Shown: positions 1 to 8,880 of the stretch, one piece after another
Layout: each line of letters starts with the position of its first letter
Numbering within the stretch: position 1 is the first letter of the stretch
NCBI GenBank assembly: GCA_963774195.1
Contig: CAVZDY010000006.1
Coordinates: 186,001-250,000, forward strand
DNA: 64,000 bases
Source: Roseiarcus sp963774195
GTDB taxonomy: Bacteria > Pseudomonadota > Alphaproteobacteria > Rhizobiales > Beijerinckiaceae
Direction: 5' to 3'
Program-made: the position numbers and the translations under genes
Notes under the pieces: model-generated
What the model was told of the DNA's origin: nothing
The model's input: only the letters and a program-made list of their open reading frames with translations
The model's database searches: none

Positions 1-270
1 GCGGCACTCGTCCACGTCGTACTTCGGCGCTTCATATTCATATTTGACGAATTCAAGCTGTGCCGTCTGCGCGAAGTCGGAGATCGGGAACACCGACTTG
101 AACACCGCCTGCAGGCCCTCGGTTGGCCGGCCGCCCTTCGGCGCCTCCATGATGAGGAATTGGTCGTAAGACGCCTTCTGCACTTCGATCAGGTTCGGCA
201 TCACGCCGACTTCCTTGATGTGACCGAAGACCTTGCGAACACGTTTGCGGCCGGTGAATGTCTGCGCCAT
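1..270 (-). CDS. rpoB: RNA polymerase beta subunit, N-terminal fragment
   Basis: The first 90 codons of the beta subunit of DNA-dependent RNA polymerase; the rest lies beyond the left edge. The protein opens MAQTFTGRKRVRK, then has MPNLIEVQKASYDQF and GLQAVFKSVFPISDF, which are typical of alphaproteobacterial RpoB N-termini, and the edge falls just after the YDVDEC motif. The ATG (complement of 268-270) begins this conserved block. It follows rplL on the same strand after about 255 bases without a gene, the usual place for rplL-rpoB attenuation or RNA processing; I see no convincing terminator there. Identity is secure. Confidence 0.96.
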   Translation of the reverse strand, partial: MAQTFTGRKRVRKVFGHIKEVGVMPNLIEVQKASYDQFLIMEAPKGGRPTEGLQAVFKSVFPISDFAQTAQLEFVKYEYEAPKYDVDECR

Positions 271-525
271 GTCGGTCCTCAATCCAATCTCGCCGCCTTC
301 GAAACCGACGTCCCCGCTCGGAGGGGGCCGCCGGTGCGGCGATTGTTGCGGGCGCGGGGCCCAAATTCTTCGTCGCGCGTCGGGCGCGACCACCGTGCGC
401 CAGTCGGCCTAAGTGGCCGATGGGCCAAAACAGCGACGCGCCAAGCACGTCCGAAACGCCGGAACGGCCCCAAGCCGAAGCCGGGACCGTCCATATTGCG
501 CGCAGGCCTAGAGCAGGCCCACGGG

Positions 526-903
526 TTATTTGAGCTCGACCTTCGCGCCGGCCTTCTCCAAGGCAGCCTTGATCTTCTCGGCCTCGTCCTTGCCGACGCC
601 TTCCTTGACCGCCTTGGGAGCGCCCTCGACGAGATCCTTGGCTTCCTTGAGGCCGAGCGAGGTGATCGCGCGCACTTCCTTAATGACTTCGATCTTCTTG
701 TCGCCGGCCGCGGTGAGGACGACCGTGAACTCGGTCTTCTCTTCAACCGGAGCGGCGGCGGCGGCGCCAGCCGGAGCAGCAGCGACCGCAACCGCGGCGG
801 CGGCCGAAACGCCCCACTTGGCTTCGAGGAGCTTGGCGAGCTCAGCCGCCTCGAGGACGGTCAGGCTCGAGAGTTCGTCGACGATCTTTTCGAGGTTAGC
901 CAT
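526..903 (-). CDS. rplL: 50S ribosomal protein L7/L12
   Basis: Stalk protein of the large ribosomal subunit, which binds L10 as dimers and recruits translation GTPases. The 125 residues have the normal three-part plan: an N-terminal dimerisation helix (residues 1-35, VDELSSLTVLEAAELAKLLE), an Ala-rich hinge (about 36-55) and a C-terminal globular domain containing KIEVIKEVRAITSLGLKEAK and ending KAGAKVELK. Length is typical. It lies 50 bases after rplJ and before rpoB, forming the usual rplJL-rpoB unit. Confidence 0.98.
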   Translation of the reverse strand: MANLEKIVDELSSLTVLEAAELAKLLEAKWGVSAAAAVAVAAAPAGAAAAAPVEEKTEFTVVLTAAGDKKIEVIKEVRAITSLGLKEAKDLVEGAPKAVKEGVGKDEAEKIKAALEKAGAKVELK

Positions 904-953
904 TGTCTTGTTCCTATATGGTTCGAACCAGGGTGTTTGTGAAGAGCCTCAGC

Positions 954-1475
954 TCAGGCTGCGTCTGCGTCTTTGGCGGCGTAGGCCCCCACCACGCGCG
1001 CCAGCTTGGCGGCGGGCGCGGTCGAGAGCTGCGCGAGCTTGGTCGCCGGGGCCGTAATGAGGCCGAGCAACTTGGCGCGCAGTTCGTCGAGGGACGGCAA
1101 GGCCGCGAGCGCCTTGACCCCTTCGACGTCGAGGGCCGTCTTGCCCATGGCGCCGCCCAGGAGCACGAACTTGTCGTGATCCTTCGCGAAAGCCACGGCT
1201 GCCTTGGCCGCCGCCACCGGATCGCTGGAATGAGCGATCAGGGTCGGCCCCCTGAGAAGGGGGCTGATCGAAGCGACGTCCGTGCCTTTGAGAGCAATCT
1301 GGGCGAGGCGGTTCTTGGCGACCTGAACCTGCGCGCCAGCCTGCCGCATCTGCTTGCGCAGACGCTGCATCTGGGCGACGGTCAAGCCGGAATAGTGGGC
1401 CACGACCACGACCGAAGCCTTTGAAAAGACTTCGTTCAAGGACGCTACGGCCTCCTTCTTCTCCGCTCTATCCAC
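954..1475 (-). CDS. rplJ: 50S ribosomal protein L10
   Basis: Stalk base protein that anchors L7/L12 dimers to 23S rRNA and in many bacteria represses its own mRNA leader. The protein begins VDRAEKKEAVASLNEVF and contains the conserved SGLTVAQMQRLRKQMR and VAKNRLAQIALKG segments; 173 residues is the family norm. I chose the GTG at 1475-1473 because a GGAG sits about 8 bases upstream and the conserved domain starts there; an ATG at 1517 would add residues (MCRRRDIPP...) with no family support. rplK and rplA, which usually precede rplJ, are absent; the upstream neighbour is a divergent glycosyltransferase. Confidence 0.96.
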   Translation of the reverse strand: MDRAEKKEAVASLNEVFSKASVVVVAHYSGLTVAQMQRLRKQMRQAGAQVQVAKNRLAQIALKGTDVASISPLLRGPTLIAHSSDPVAAAKAAVAFAKDHDKFVLLGGAMGKTALDVEGVKALAALPSLDELRAKLLGLITAPATKLAQLSTAPAAKLARVVGAYAAKDADAA

Positions 1476-1700
1476 GGTGCTGACTCCGGTTGGCGGGATA
1501 TCCCGCCTCCTGCACATGCCGCGCCCGCCCGCCTCGAAAGCGACCGGCCGCGACGACTTGCGCCTGTCCCCGGAGCTGGGCGTGAACCCGCCACCGGACA
1601 GATGGTTCGAACCGCGCCGGCAACCCGCGAAGGCAGCCGGCGAAAAATCGGTCTTCCCCGTCTATGCAGGCCCCCTTTCGATCCCGCGTCGCGGGAAGGG
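1476..1700 (-). promoter_or_regulatory. Putative rplJ mRNA 5' leader (possible L10 autoregulatory leader)
   Basis: A long non-coding stretch precedes rplJ. It holds structure-forming sequence: GCCGGC at 1616-1621 paired with GCCGGC at 1636-1641 across a 14-base loop, and a 7-bp-arm palindrome at 1682-1696. In many bacteria L10 binds such a leader to repress rplJL. The fold and L10 binding are inferred, and I cannot match the L10-leader consensus by eye. From 1700 to 2119 I see no gene apart from the possible promoter listed next and a GC-rich palindrome near 1965-1983. Confidence 0.35.
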
Positions 1701-1905
1701 AATTAAGCGGCATCCCCCTAGGGAAACGCACGCGCCGGCAGTCTCGGACAGGACATGGCCGGTCGAGACACGGGAACATCCCCGGTCTTTCCCGGCCTAT
1801 CCGCCGCACCCACCTCACCGACCCCTCCAGGAGGGCCCCGGTGAAACGGAGCGGAAGCCAATGGTGATCATAAGGGCCGCGAATGCGCCATCGACCCCAA
1901 AGCTT

Positions 1906-1934
1906 TGTTTAGCCGGGTCCGACACATCTGCCAA
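1906..1934 (-). promoter_or_regulatory. Possible promoter of the rplJL-rpoB operon
   Basis: On the minus strand TTGGCA (complement of 1929-1934) is followed after 17 bases by TAAACA (complement of 1906-1911). The -35 is good and the -10 weak (3 of 6 matches). Because rplKA is not upstream, rplJ needs its own promoter, and this is the best candidate I found. Weak evidence. Confidence 0.3.
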
Positions 1935-2119
1935 GGGGGCTTCACGAAAAATTTCCTTGCTCCCGCGGGCAACGCCCGCGGCGCGGAAGCCTCTGTTTGC
2001 AAAACCTATATCATGTCCGCCCGTGGCTCGGAAGACCGCGCCGCGTTTTACCCCGACGAAACTGGATTCGTGCTTGGCTCAGCGGCCTGAGCGCCCCCTC
2101 TCGCCGTGACGGAGCCCGA

Positions 2120-3589
2120 ATGAGCCTCGCCGAGGCCGCAGAACGAACCGCAGCGCGAGCCGCCTTCGCGGGGTGCAAGCGCGCCGTCATCGTAGGCGTC
2201 GTCGCCGCCTTCGCGGCGGCCGGCTTCGCCTTGCGGCTGTGGTGCTCCGACGGCCCGCTCTGGGTCGACGAGATCTGGTCGCTGCGCAACCTCCGCCCGA
2301 TCCAGCACTTCTGGGGCGTGCTCTGGGGCATTTCGCACGACAACAACCATTTCGCCAATTCGCTCTGGCTCTTCTTCGCCCTGCGCTGGAGCGACAACGC
2401 CACCTGGTTGCGCCTGCCCTCGGTTCTCGCCGGCGTAGCCGCGATTCCCGTGATGGCGCAAATTGCGGCGCGGTCAGGGCCGGCGGCCTCGCTGGGGGCG
2501 GGCGCCCTGACGGCGCTCTCGTTCTTCCAGCTCACCTATAGCGTCGAGGCGCGCGGCTATGCGGCGGCGACGCTCGCCCTGATGGTCGGCTTCGCGGCGT
2601 TGGAAAGGGCGATCGACAAGCCGCTCGGCAAGGCGCGTATCGTCCTCGCGGCGGCGGCCGGGCTCGGCCTCTTCTGCCATTTGGCGGTCGGGCCGGCGGT
2701 CGTCCTCTACGGGCTGATCGCCTTTCTCGAGACCGCACGGCGCCAGAGGAGCCTGCGGCGCGCGCTGGTCGCCGCCATTCGCATCTTCTGGCCCGCTGGC
2801 CTTGCGATGCTGCCGGCGACGCTTTGCGTCCTGGCCGGGATCGCCGTCACCGGCGGCTTCACGATCGGCTCGCTGCGGCCGTATGCGGCGAGCCACGCGA
2901 TCGCCGCGATCGCCAACATGGCGATGTCGACGCTCGGCCTCTTTCCCGATTGGCGCCCCGCGGCGACCTTTGCGCTGTTCGCTGTGCCCCTCCTCGTCGT
3001 CGGCGCGATCCTCAAGCTTGCGCCGGTCGAGCGCCGGATCGCCTACGGAGTCACGTTGCTCGGCGTGCCGGCGGCGGTCTTCGCGCTGCATCCCGCCAAC
3101 AGCCATCCGCCGCGCTATTTCTTCCTCTGCTCGATCTTCCTGCTGCTGCTCAGCGCTGACGCCTTCGGCGCGCTGTGGCGAATGGGAGGTTGGCGCCGTG
3201 GCCTCGCGCTCGGCGTCCTCGCCGCGATCCTGACCGGCGACGCCTTGTCCGTGGCGCGCTTCCAGGCGAGCAAGCGCGCGGTCTGGACCGACGCCCTGGC
3301 GACGATCGCCGCCTCGGGCGAACCGCGCCTCGCCAGCAGTCTCGACTTCAACGTCGGCAAGGAGGTCGATTACTTCAACTGGCGGCGCGGCGCGGCGCTC
3401 GATCTCGTCCCTGCCGCCGAGGTCTGCGCGCGCGAGCCGGCCTGGTACGTCCTCGAGAGCGCCGAACCGGCAGCGGCGACGGTCACAATGGAGGGTCCCG
3501 GCTGTCGGCTCTCCTTCGCTTTCCAAGGGGTCTACGGACTGCATCTGCCCTCGCAGACGGCCTGGGCGCTCTATCGACGCGAGCACTGA
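2120..3589 (+). CDS. GT39-like multi-spanning membrane glycosyltransferase
   Basis: A 489-residue integral membrane protein with about ten hydrophobic segments. It resembles the PMT/ArnT (GT39/GT83, GT-C fold) enzymes that transfer sugars from polyprenyl-phosphate donors at the outer face of the inner membrane. The first external loop carries the acidic pair expected of GT-C enzymes (LWVDEIWSLRN, about residue 52), followed by an ISHDNNHF segment. I placed the start at ATG 2120, 6 bases after GGAG and just before the first membrane helix; the reading frame is open upstream to 1997. It stands alone, divergent from rplJ. Acceptor and donor cannot be named. Confidence 0.75.
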   Translation: MSLAEAAERTAARAAFAGCKRAVIVGVVAAFAAAGFALRLWCSDGPLWVDEIWSLRNLRPIQHFWGVLWGISHDNNHFANSLWLFFALRWSDNATWLRLPSVLAGVAAIPVMAQIAARSGPAASLGAGALTALSFFQLTYSVEARGYAAATLALMVGFAALERAIDKPLGKARIVLAAAAGLGLFCHLAVGPAVVLYGLIAFLETARRQRSLRRALVAAIRIFWPAGLAMLPATLCVLAGIAVTGGFTIGSLRPYAASHAIAAIANMAMSTLGLFPDWRPAATFALFAVPLLVVGAILKLAPVERRIAYGVTLLGVPAAVFALHPANSHPPRYFFLCSIFLLLLSADAFGALWRMGGWRRGLALGVLAAILTGDALSVARFQASKRAVWTDALATIAASGEPRLASSLDFNVGKEVDYFNWRRGAALDLVPAAEVCAREPAWYVLESAEPAAATVTMEGPGCRLSFAFQGVYGLHLPSQTAWALYRREH

Positions 3590-3674
3590 TCGGCCCTAAA
3601 TTCCCTCGTCGTCGCCGGGTTGGCGAAGCGGTCGCTCTCGCCTAAGGCTTATCCCAATTTCATTGGGGGGATTG

Positions 3675-4637
3675 ATGCGCCTGACACGACTGTTATTCGT
3701 AGCCGCCTTCGGCTTGGCGGCTTCGCTGGCGCAGGCGGCGGGGATCAAGCCCGTCAAAGTCAACGCGGACGCCACGGGTCCTGCCTTGAAGGCCTTCGTG
3801 TGGACCCCTTGCGCGTCGACGCCGGCCGCCACGCATTTCGGACCCATCGTCGTCACCGCAAACCGCAATTGCCCCATCGTCGGCGACCATTTGCCGCTCG
3901 TCGTCATCTCACATGGCCATGGCGGCGGATCGCTCAACCATCACGACACGGCCGAAGCGCTCGCCGACGCGGGCTTTATCGTCGTCGCGCTCGACCATCC
4001 CGGCGACAACTTCGCCGACAAGAGCCATACCGACGACATTGCTGCGATGTTCGAGCGGCCGACCGACATCAAGCGGCTGATCGACTTCATGCTCGCCGCT
4101 TCGCCCGACGCCGCCAAGATCGACGCGGAGCGCATCGGCCTTTTCGGCTTTTCGCGCGGCGGCTACACCGGGCTCGTCATCGCCGGCGCGACGCCCGACT
4201 TCCATGACGCTCGCATTCCCTGCCCCGAGGCTGCGCCGATCTGCGGCGAGATCCGCGACAATCGAATTCCCCAGCAACCGCTCGCGCGCGACCCGCGCGT
4301 CAAGGCGCTCGCACTCGCCGATCCGCTGACCCCCTTCCCGACGGCGGAGAGCCTCAGGGATGTGAAGGCGCCGGTGCAGCTCTGGAGTTCGCAATATGGC
4401 GGCGACGGCGTCCTGCCGGAAAACGTCGCCGCGCTTACGCGCGACCTGCCGGAGAAGCCGGAATTTCATTTCGTGCCGGCGAGCGCGCACTTCGCCTTCC
4501 TCGCCCCCTGCCCGGCCGAGATGGCGGCGGCGTCCCCCGCACTCTGCCGCGACGCTCCCGGCTTCGACCGGGCCGCGTTCCATGCAAGCTTCAACGCCGC
4601 AGTGGTCGCCTTCTTCCGCGCGCATCTTCCGCAATAG
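3675..4637 (+). CDS. Exported alpha/beta hydrolase, dienelactone-hydrolase-like
   Basis: 320 residues with an N-terminal Sec signal (MRLTRLLFVAAFGLAASLAQA, cleavage after about residue 21). The alpha/beta-hydrolase fold is shown by the oxyanion-region VISHGHGG (near residue 77), a nucleophile elbow GFSRGG (Ser near residue 159) and a late His in SAHFAFLAPCP. It resembles the COG4188 'predicted dienelactone hydrolase' group, mostly of unknown substrate. ATG 3675 has a G-rich Shine-Dalgarno (GGGGGG) 4 bases upstream; a TTG 12 bases earlier is less likely. Several Cys residues could form disulfides in the periplasm. The role is unknown. Confidence 0.75.
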   Translation: MRLTRLLFVAAFGLAASLAQAAGIKPVKVNADATGPALKAFVWTPCASTPAATHFGPIVVTANRNCPIVGDHLPLVVISHGHGGGSLNHHDTAEALADAGFIVVALDHPGDNFADKSHTDDIAAMFERPTDIKRLIDFMLAASPDAAKIDAERIGLFGFSRGGYTGLVIAGATPDFHDARIPCPEAAPICGEIRDNRIPQQPLARDPRVKALALADPLTPFPTAESLRDVKAPVQLWSSQYGGDGVLPENVAALTRDLPEKPEFHFVPASAHFAFLAPCPAEMAAASPALCRDAPGFDRAAFHASFNAAVVAFFRAHLPQ

Positions 4638-4705
4638 CAAAACCGCTTGATTTCCGTGCGCAGCCGGAAACACTCTGCGCCAAAGCCAAAAGGGGGAAGC
4701 GGGGC

Positions 4706-5917
4706 ATGAAGATCGCCGAACTGAAGACGTTTGTCGTCGGCAATCCGCCGCCCGGTTTCGGCGGGCGCTACTTCCTCTTCCTCAAGCTCAAGACGGCCTG
4801 CGGCGTCGAGGGCGTCGGCGAGGTCTATACGGCGAGCTTCGGCCCCCGCGCGGTCGAGGCGATGATCGCCGACGTGTTCGAGCGCCATGTCCTCGGCGCT
4901 GATCCGTTCCGCATCGAGGCGCTATGGCGCAACGTCTACGCGCGCGGCTATTCGGGACGGCCCGACATCTCGCTGATGGGCGTGCTGTCCGGCTTCGAGA
5001 TGGCGCTGTGGGACATTGTCGGCAAGGCGGTCGGCAAGCCCGTCCATGCGCTGCTCGGCGGCCTCGTCAACGAGCGGCTGCGCACCTACACCTATCTCTA
5101 TCCCGACGAGCCCGGCTCGCACGCCTATTCCGATAGCCCGGTCTATCGCGACCCCGACGCGGCCGCCGAGCGCGCGCTGAAATATGTCGCGCAAGGCTTC
5201 AGCGCGGTGAAGTTCGACCCCGCCGGCCCCTACTCCACCTTCGACCCGCGCCAGCCGAGCCTCGAGCGGCTTTCGCTCAGCGAAGCCTTCTGCAAGCGAC
5301 TGCGGGAGGCGCTCGGCGATTCCTGCGATCTGCTGTTCGGCACGCACGGGCAGTTCACGCCCTCTGGGGCGCTGCGTCTCGCGCGCCGGCTCGAGCCCTA
5401 TTCGCCGTTGTGGTTCGAGGAGCCGACGCCGCCCGAGGCGCCGGAGGAGATGGCGCGCGTCGCCGCCGCCACCGCGATCCCGGTCGCGGCCGGCGAACGG
5501 CTAACGACGAAATACGAATTCGCGCGCGTGCTCGAGACCGGCGCCGCCTCGATCCTACAGCTCAACCTCGGCCGGGTCGGCGGCTTGCTCGAAGCGAAAA
5601 AGATCGCCGGCATGGCCGAAGCGCATTACGCACAGATCGCGCCGCATCTCTATTGCGGCCCCGTGGTCGGCGCCGCCAACATCCAGCTCTCCGCCTGCAT
5701 TCCGAATTTCCTCATCCTCGAAAGCATCGAGCGCTGGGACGGTTTCCAGGCGAAGCTGCTGAAGAAGCCAATCCGCTGGGAGGACGGCTACGTCATCCCG
5801 CCGAGCGAGCCCGGCCTCGGCGTCGAACTCGACGAAGACGTCGCTCGCGCCCATCCCTATCGGGGCGACGCGCTGCATCTCGTGCCGACCTATACGCCGA
5901 TCGGCAAACCGGACTGA
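4706..5917 (+). CDS. Mandelate racemase/muconate lactonizing enzyme family protein
   Basis: 403-residue enolase-superfamily enzyme. The N-terminal capping domain (residues 1-125) leads into a TIM barrel with Mg ligands placed as in sugar-acid dehydratases: an Asp/His region around LLFGTHGQFTP, then WFEEPTPPE and an AGERLTTKYEF segment. A late His (APHLYCGPVVG) is the likely barrel acid/base, and the C-terminal half resembles the ManD/galactonate-dehydratase subgroups. The substrate is probably an aldonate or related alpha-hydroxy acid, but it cannot be read from sequence. A GGGGAAG lies upstream of ATG 4706. The nearby alpha/beta hydrolases may belong to the same minor catabolic group (inference). 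Confidence 0.8.
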   Translation: MKIAELKTFVVGNPPPGFGGRYFLFLKLKTACGVEGVGEVYTASFGPRAVEAMIADVFERHVLGADPFRIEALWRNVYARGYSGRPDISLMGVLSGFEMALWDIVGKAVGKPVHALLGGLVNERLRTYTYLYPDEPGSHAYSDSPVYRDPDAAAERALKYVAQGFSAVKFDPAGPYSTFDPRQPSLERLSLSEAFCKRLREALGDSCDLLFGTHGQFTPSGALRLARRLEPYSPLWFEEPTPPEAPEEMARVAAATAIPVAAGERLTTKYEFARVLETGAASILQLNLGRVGGLLEAKKIAGMAEAHYAQIAPHLYCGPVVGAANIQLSACIPNFLILESIERWDGFQAKLLKKPIRWEDGYVIPPSEPGLGVELDEDVARAHPYRGDALHLVPTYTPIGKPD

Positions 5918-6068
5918 AGGAGAGACGCCTCTCGCGTGATTGCGCAGCGCGTCGAAAAGGTGCAATTTTGTGCGATCGATCGACTTCCGCCGAGCGGCGC
6001 CGTCCGAGAAGCAGCCGCCGACGGTCAATGGGGTCCGTGCAAAAAGCGCGGCGAACAGGGAGGTTGAC

Positions 6069-6875
6069 ATGCCCAAGGTCACGGCGAACGACATTACGAT
6101 CAACTACGAGGTCCAGGGGGTCGGGGAGCCGCTCATCCTGATTCCCTTTCTGGCCGCCGACCACGCCTGCTACGCGTTCCAAGTCGCCGATTACGCGAAG
6201 CGCTTCACCTGCTATTCCATCGATCCGCGCGGCGCCGGCGAGAGCGACAAGCCCGACGGCGTCTATTCGATGGAATTGTTCGCCGACGACATCGCCGACT
6301 TCATGCATGTGATTGGCCTCGAGCGCGCGCATGTGATGGGCGTCTCGCTCGGCGCCGCGACGGGCATGTGGCTCGCCGCCAAATATCCCGGGCAGGTCAA
6401 ATCGCTGTCGCTGCACAGCGGCTGGCCCAAAACCGACCCTTTCCTGAAAGTGGTGGTCGAGGGCTGGCGCAGCATCGCCAAGGGGCTCGACAGCGTCACC
6501 GAAATGGTGATCCAGGGCATTTTCCCCTGGTGCTTCACCCCGGAGCTCTATGCGGCCAAGCCCGATTACGTCGACCAGCTCGCCGCTTTCGTTCGCAGCC
6601 GGCCGCAGCAGCCTTACGACGCCTTCCTGCGCCAGTCGGGCGCGGTGATGGCGCATGACGCGATGGCCCAACTCGCGCGCATTGAAGCGCCGACGCAAAT
6701 CACCTTCGGCCGTCACGACCTCGTCTGCTCGCCGCGCTTCGCCGACACGATGAAGAACGGGATCACAGGAAGCGAGCTCGTGGTGTTCGAGTCCGCCGCG
6801 CACGCCGCGATCTATGAGTGCGTGGAGGAGTTCAACGCGAAGACCTTGGACTTCCTCGACCGCCAGAGCGGTTAG
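6069..6875 (+). CDS. Alpha/beta fold hydrolase
   Basis: 268-residue cytosolic alpha/beta hydrolase of the 3-oxoadipate enol-lactonase/RutD-like type. It shows the strand-loop DPRGAGESDKPDG, nucleophile elbow GVSLGAA (Ser near residue 92), the late acid in FGRHDLVCSP and catalytic His in SAAHAAIYE. There is no signal peptide. I placed the start at ATG 6069 behind a strong GGGAGG 6 bases upstream; the frame is open back to 5940 but that sequence lacks domain similarity. It follows the enolase-superfamily gene by 151 bases. Substrate unknown. Confidence 0.8.
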   Translation: MPKVTANDITINYEVQGVGEPLILIPFLAADHACYAFQVADYAKRFTCYSIDPRGAGESDKPDGVYSMELFADDIADFMHVIGLERAHVMGVSLGAATGMWLAAKYPGQVKSLSLHSGWPKTDPFLKVVVEGWRSIAKGLDSVTEMVIQGIFPWCFTPELYAAKPDYVDQLAAFVRSRPQQPYDAFLRQSGAVMAHDAMAQLARIEAPTQITFGRHDLVCSPRFADTMKNGITGSELVVFESAAHAAIYECVEEFNAKTLDFLDRQSG

Positions 6876-6998
6876 ACTAACGCGAATTGTTTTTTGATCG
6901 AGGCGGAGCCGCCCAATCTGTGCTCCCCTTGCGGAACTGCTGTCCCGGGAAATTTAGTCGAGCGCCCAACAAGGGACTTCGCAGAAATTAGCAACCTC

Positions 6999-7133
6999 TG
7001 GCCGTCATGGCCGGGCTCGTCCAGGCTCGCCCCGGCCATCCACGCGGCGCCGCACCACCAAAAACATCGAGCTTCACGGTAGCTGCGCGGCGTGGATGCC
7101 CGGCACAAGGCCGGGCATGACGACGGCCCGTAA
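6999..7133. repeat. Intergenic palindromic repeat pair (family C)
   Basis: The stretch 6876-7240 holds no gene that I can support. Within it are two arms of an imperfect inverted repeat: GCCGTCATGGCCGGGC near 7000-7015 with GGCCATCCACGCGGC near 7036, answered by GCGTGGATGCCCGG near 7090 and GGCCGGGCATGACG near 7109. Such 'TCATGGCCGGG' palindromes are common in Hyphomicrobiales intergenic DNA and may act as folded RNA 3' ends after the upstream hydrolase. Confidence 0.6.
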
Positions 7134-7241
7134 ATCGAAGCAATGTAAGTGGCGATTACCGGAATGATCCCGGCAAATATGACATAGTTGCGCCGACGTA
7201 GTCGCGCAGAATATCGCTGTAAAGTATTCGCATAAGCGTCG

Positions 7242-7272
7242 TTGACATTCCCGTAGCGGGAACCGGTATCCC
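7242..7272 (+). promoter_or_regulatory. CueR/MerR-type promoter of the multicopper oxidase gene
   Basis: TTGACA (7242-7247) and TATCCC (7267-7272) are separated by 19 bases, the overlong spacer typical of MerR-family promoters. The spacer holds the dyad TTCCCGTAGCGGGAA (7248-7262), which matches the CueR operator pattern. CueR activates such promoters by twisting the DNA when it binds Cu(I). Transcription would begin near 7279, 39 bases before the chosen ATG. No cueR gene is in the window. The site is seen in sequence; control by CueR is inference. Confidence 0.7.
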
Positions 7273-7317
7273 TCTGTGTAGCTCCAATCCATGAGCAATT
7301 CTGTTGGGATAACTGCC

Positions 7318-8853
7318 ATGCCTTATCAACTTTCCCGCCGATCCCTGCTTGCTGCGGGAGCAGCGGCGAGCGTTCTACCGCTTCTTCCTGTACGCCTGGC
7401 GGCCCAGGCCGCCGCGCCGCCGCGTGGTCGCCGGCTCACTGTCGGTACGCGAATTCTTGAAGTGAACGGCCGCGCCGCGCAGGTCTTCGCGCTGACCAAC
7501 GAGACAGGGCAGCCAGGGATCACGCTCGCGCCTGGCGAGCGCTTTCAGGTCACCCTCGCCAATCAGATCGATGACCCCACGATCATCCACTGGCACGGCC
7601 AACTGCCGCCCTGGACTCAGGATGGGTTCCCATGGCCCCAGACCCCTCAGCTTCTTCCCGCCTCGACCACAACTTATGACTATAGCCCGATCACCGGCAC
7701 CTACTGGATGCACTCGCATTCGGGGTTTCAGGAGCAGAGCCTGATGACGGCGCCGTTGATCGTCCATAGCGCGGACGAGATGCGCGAGGATCGGCAGGAA
7801 GTCGTCCTGATGCTCCACGATTTCAGCTTTACGCCGCCAGATGAGCTGCTTGCTCGACTGACCGGACAGACAACGTCCGCCGTCGACGCGATGGTCCGCC
7901 AAATCGACAACATCGGCACGCCAGCTCCGACCGCGCGCCCGTCAGGCGCCATGGCGGGCATGACGCAGGGCTCGATGCAGATGGGCGGGATGAATTCCCA
8001 GGGGATGGCCGGAATGCCGTCGAGCGGCGCGAACATGGACTTGAACGATGTCGACTACGACGCATTTCTTGCCAATGACCGCACCCTCGCCGACCCGGAG
8101 GTGGTGCGAGTGGAGCCCCGCGGGCGGCTGCGGCTGCGGGTGATCAACGGCGCGTCATCGAGCCAGTTCTGGCTCGATCTGGGGGCTCTGACCGGCCGCG
8201 TCGCGGCGGTCGACGGGCATGCCGTGCAGCCGGTTAGCGGCTCCATCTTCCCGCTCGCCATGGCGCAGCGGCTCGACATCCTCATCGATCTGCCCGGTCC
8301 TGGCGCGTTCCCGATCCTTGCCCGGCTAGAAGGTTCGCGCAGCCGCACTGGCGTCGTGCTGGCGACACAAGGCGCGCAGATCAAGCGGATGGAAGAGACC
8401 GGCCACGATCAGGCGCCGCCCGTCGACAATTCGCTGGAAACTCGGCTCTCAGCGGTCGAACCGCTCGGTGCGCGTAAGCCTGATGTCGTTCATCAGATTG
8501 TCTTAGCGGGCAACATGAAGCCTTACCGCTGGTCGCTGAATGGCGAATTCTGGCCGCACATCGCGCCGTTGATGTTGACCAAGGGCCAGCGCGTCGAGGT
8601 CGAGATCGTCAACCACTCCATGATGGCGCACCCGATGCACCTCCATGGTCACGTCTTCCAGGTGATCGCCGTGAACGGGGCCCCCATCAACGGCGCCGTT
8701 CGCGACACGGTGCTTGTGACGCCGAAGATGGGCAGCGTGCGGATCGCTTTCGACGCCGACAACCCAGGCAGGTGGGCGTTTCACTGCCACAATCTCTACC
8801 ACATGATGACTGGCATGATGACGGAGTTCCGCTATCGGGACATTGCGATCTGA
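7318..8853 (+). CDS. TAT-exported multicopper oxidase (CueO/CopA-like)
   Basis: 511-residue periplasmic laccase-like oxidase that probably oxidises Cu(I) for copper detoxification. The N-terminus has a twin-arginine signal (SRRSLLAAGAAAS). All four copper-binding His clusters are present: HWHG (residues 91-94), HSHSG (about 132), HPMHLHGH (about 439) and HCHNLYHMMTGM (about 489), giving the type 1 and trinuclear sites with an axial Met. Residues about 211-240 form a Met-rich insertion (MAGMTQ, MQMGGM, GMAGMP), a known Cu(I)-binding feature of CueO and CopA. I chose ATG 7318 because an ATG at 7291 lies only about 12 bases from the predicted transcription start and would push the RR motif inward. 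The CueR-like promoter supports a copper role. Confidence 0.92.
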   Translation: MPYQLSRRSLLAAGAAASVLPLLPVRLAAQAAAPPRGRRLTVGTRILEVNGRAAQVFALTNETGQPGITLAPGERFQVTLANQIDDPTIIHWHGQLPPWTQDGFPWPQTPQLLPASTTTYDYSPITGTYWMHSHSGFQEQSLMTAPLIVHSADEMREDRQEVVLMLHDFSFTPPDELLARLTGQTTSAVDAMVRQIDNIGTPAPTARPSGAMAGMTQGSMQMGGMNSQGMAGMPSSGANMDLNDVDYDAFLANDRTLADPEVVRVEPRGRLRLRVINGASSSQFWLDLGALTGRVAAVDGHAVQPVSGSIFPLAMAQRLDILIDLPGPGAFPILARLEGSRSRTGVVLATQGAQIKRMEETGHDQAPPVDNSLETRLSAVEPLGARKPDVVHQIVLAGNMKPYRWSLNGEFWPHIAPLMLTKGQRVEVEIVNHSMMAHPMHLHGHVFQVIAVNGAPINGAVRDTVLVTPKMGSVRIAFDADNPGRWAFHCHNLYHMMTGMMTEFRYRDIAI

Positions 8854-8880
8854 ATTGCGGTTCGTCCGGACCGACGCCGT

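Noticed and set aside
1477..2109. 210-residue plus-strand ORF upstream of the glycosyltransferase gene
   Set aside because: It covers the rplJ leader in antisense, lacks motifs and has no supported start.
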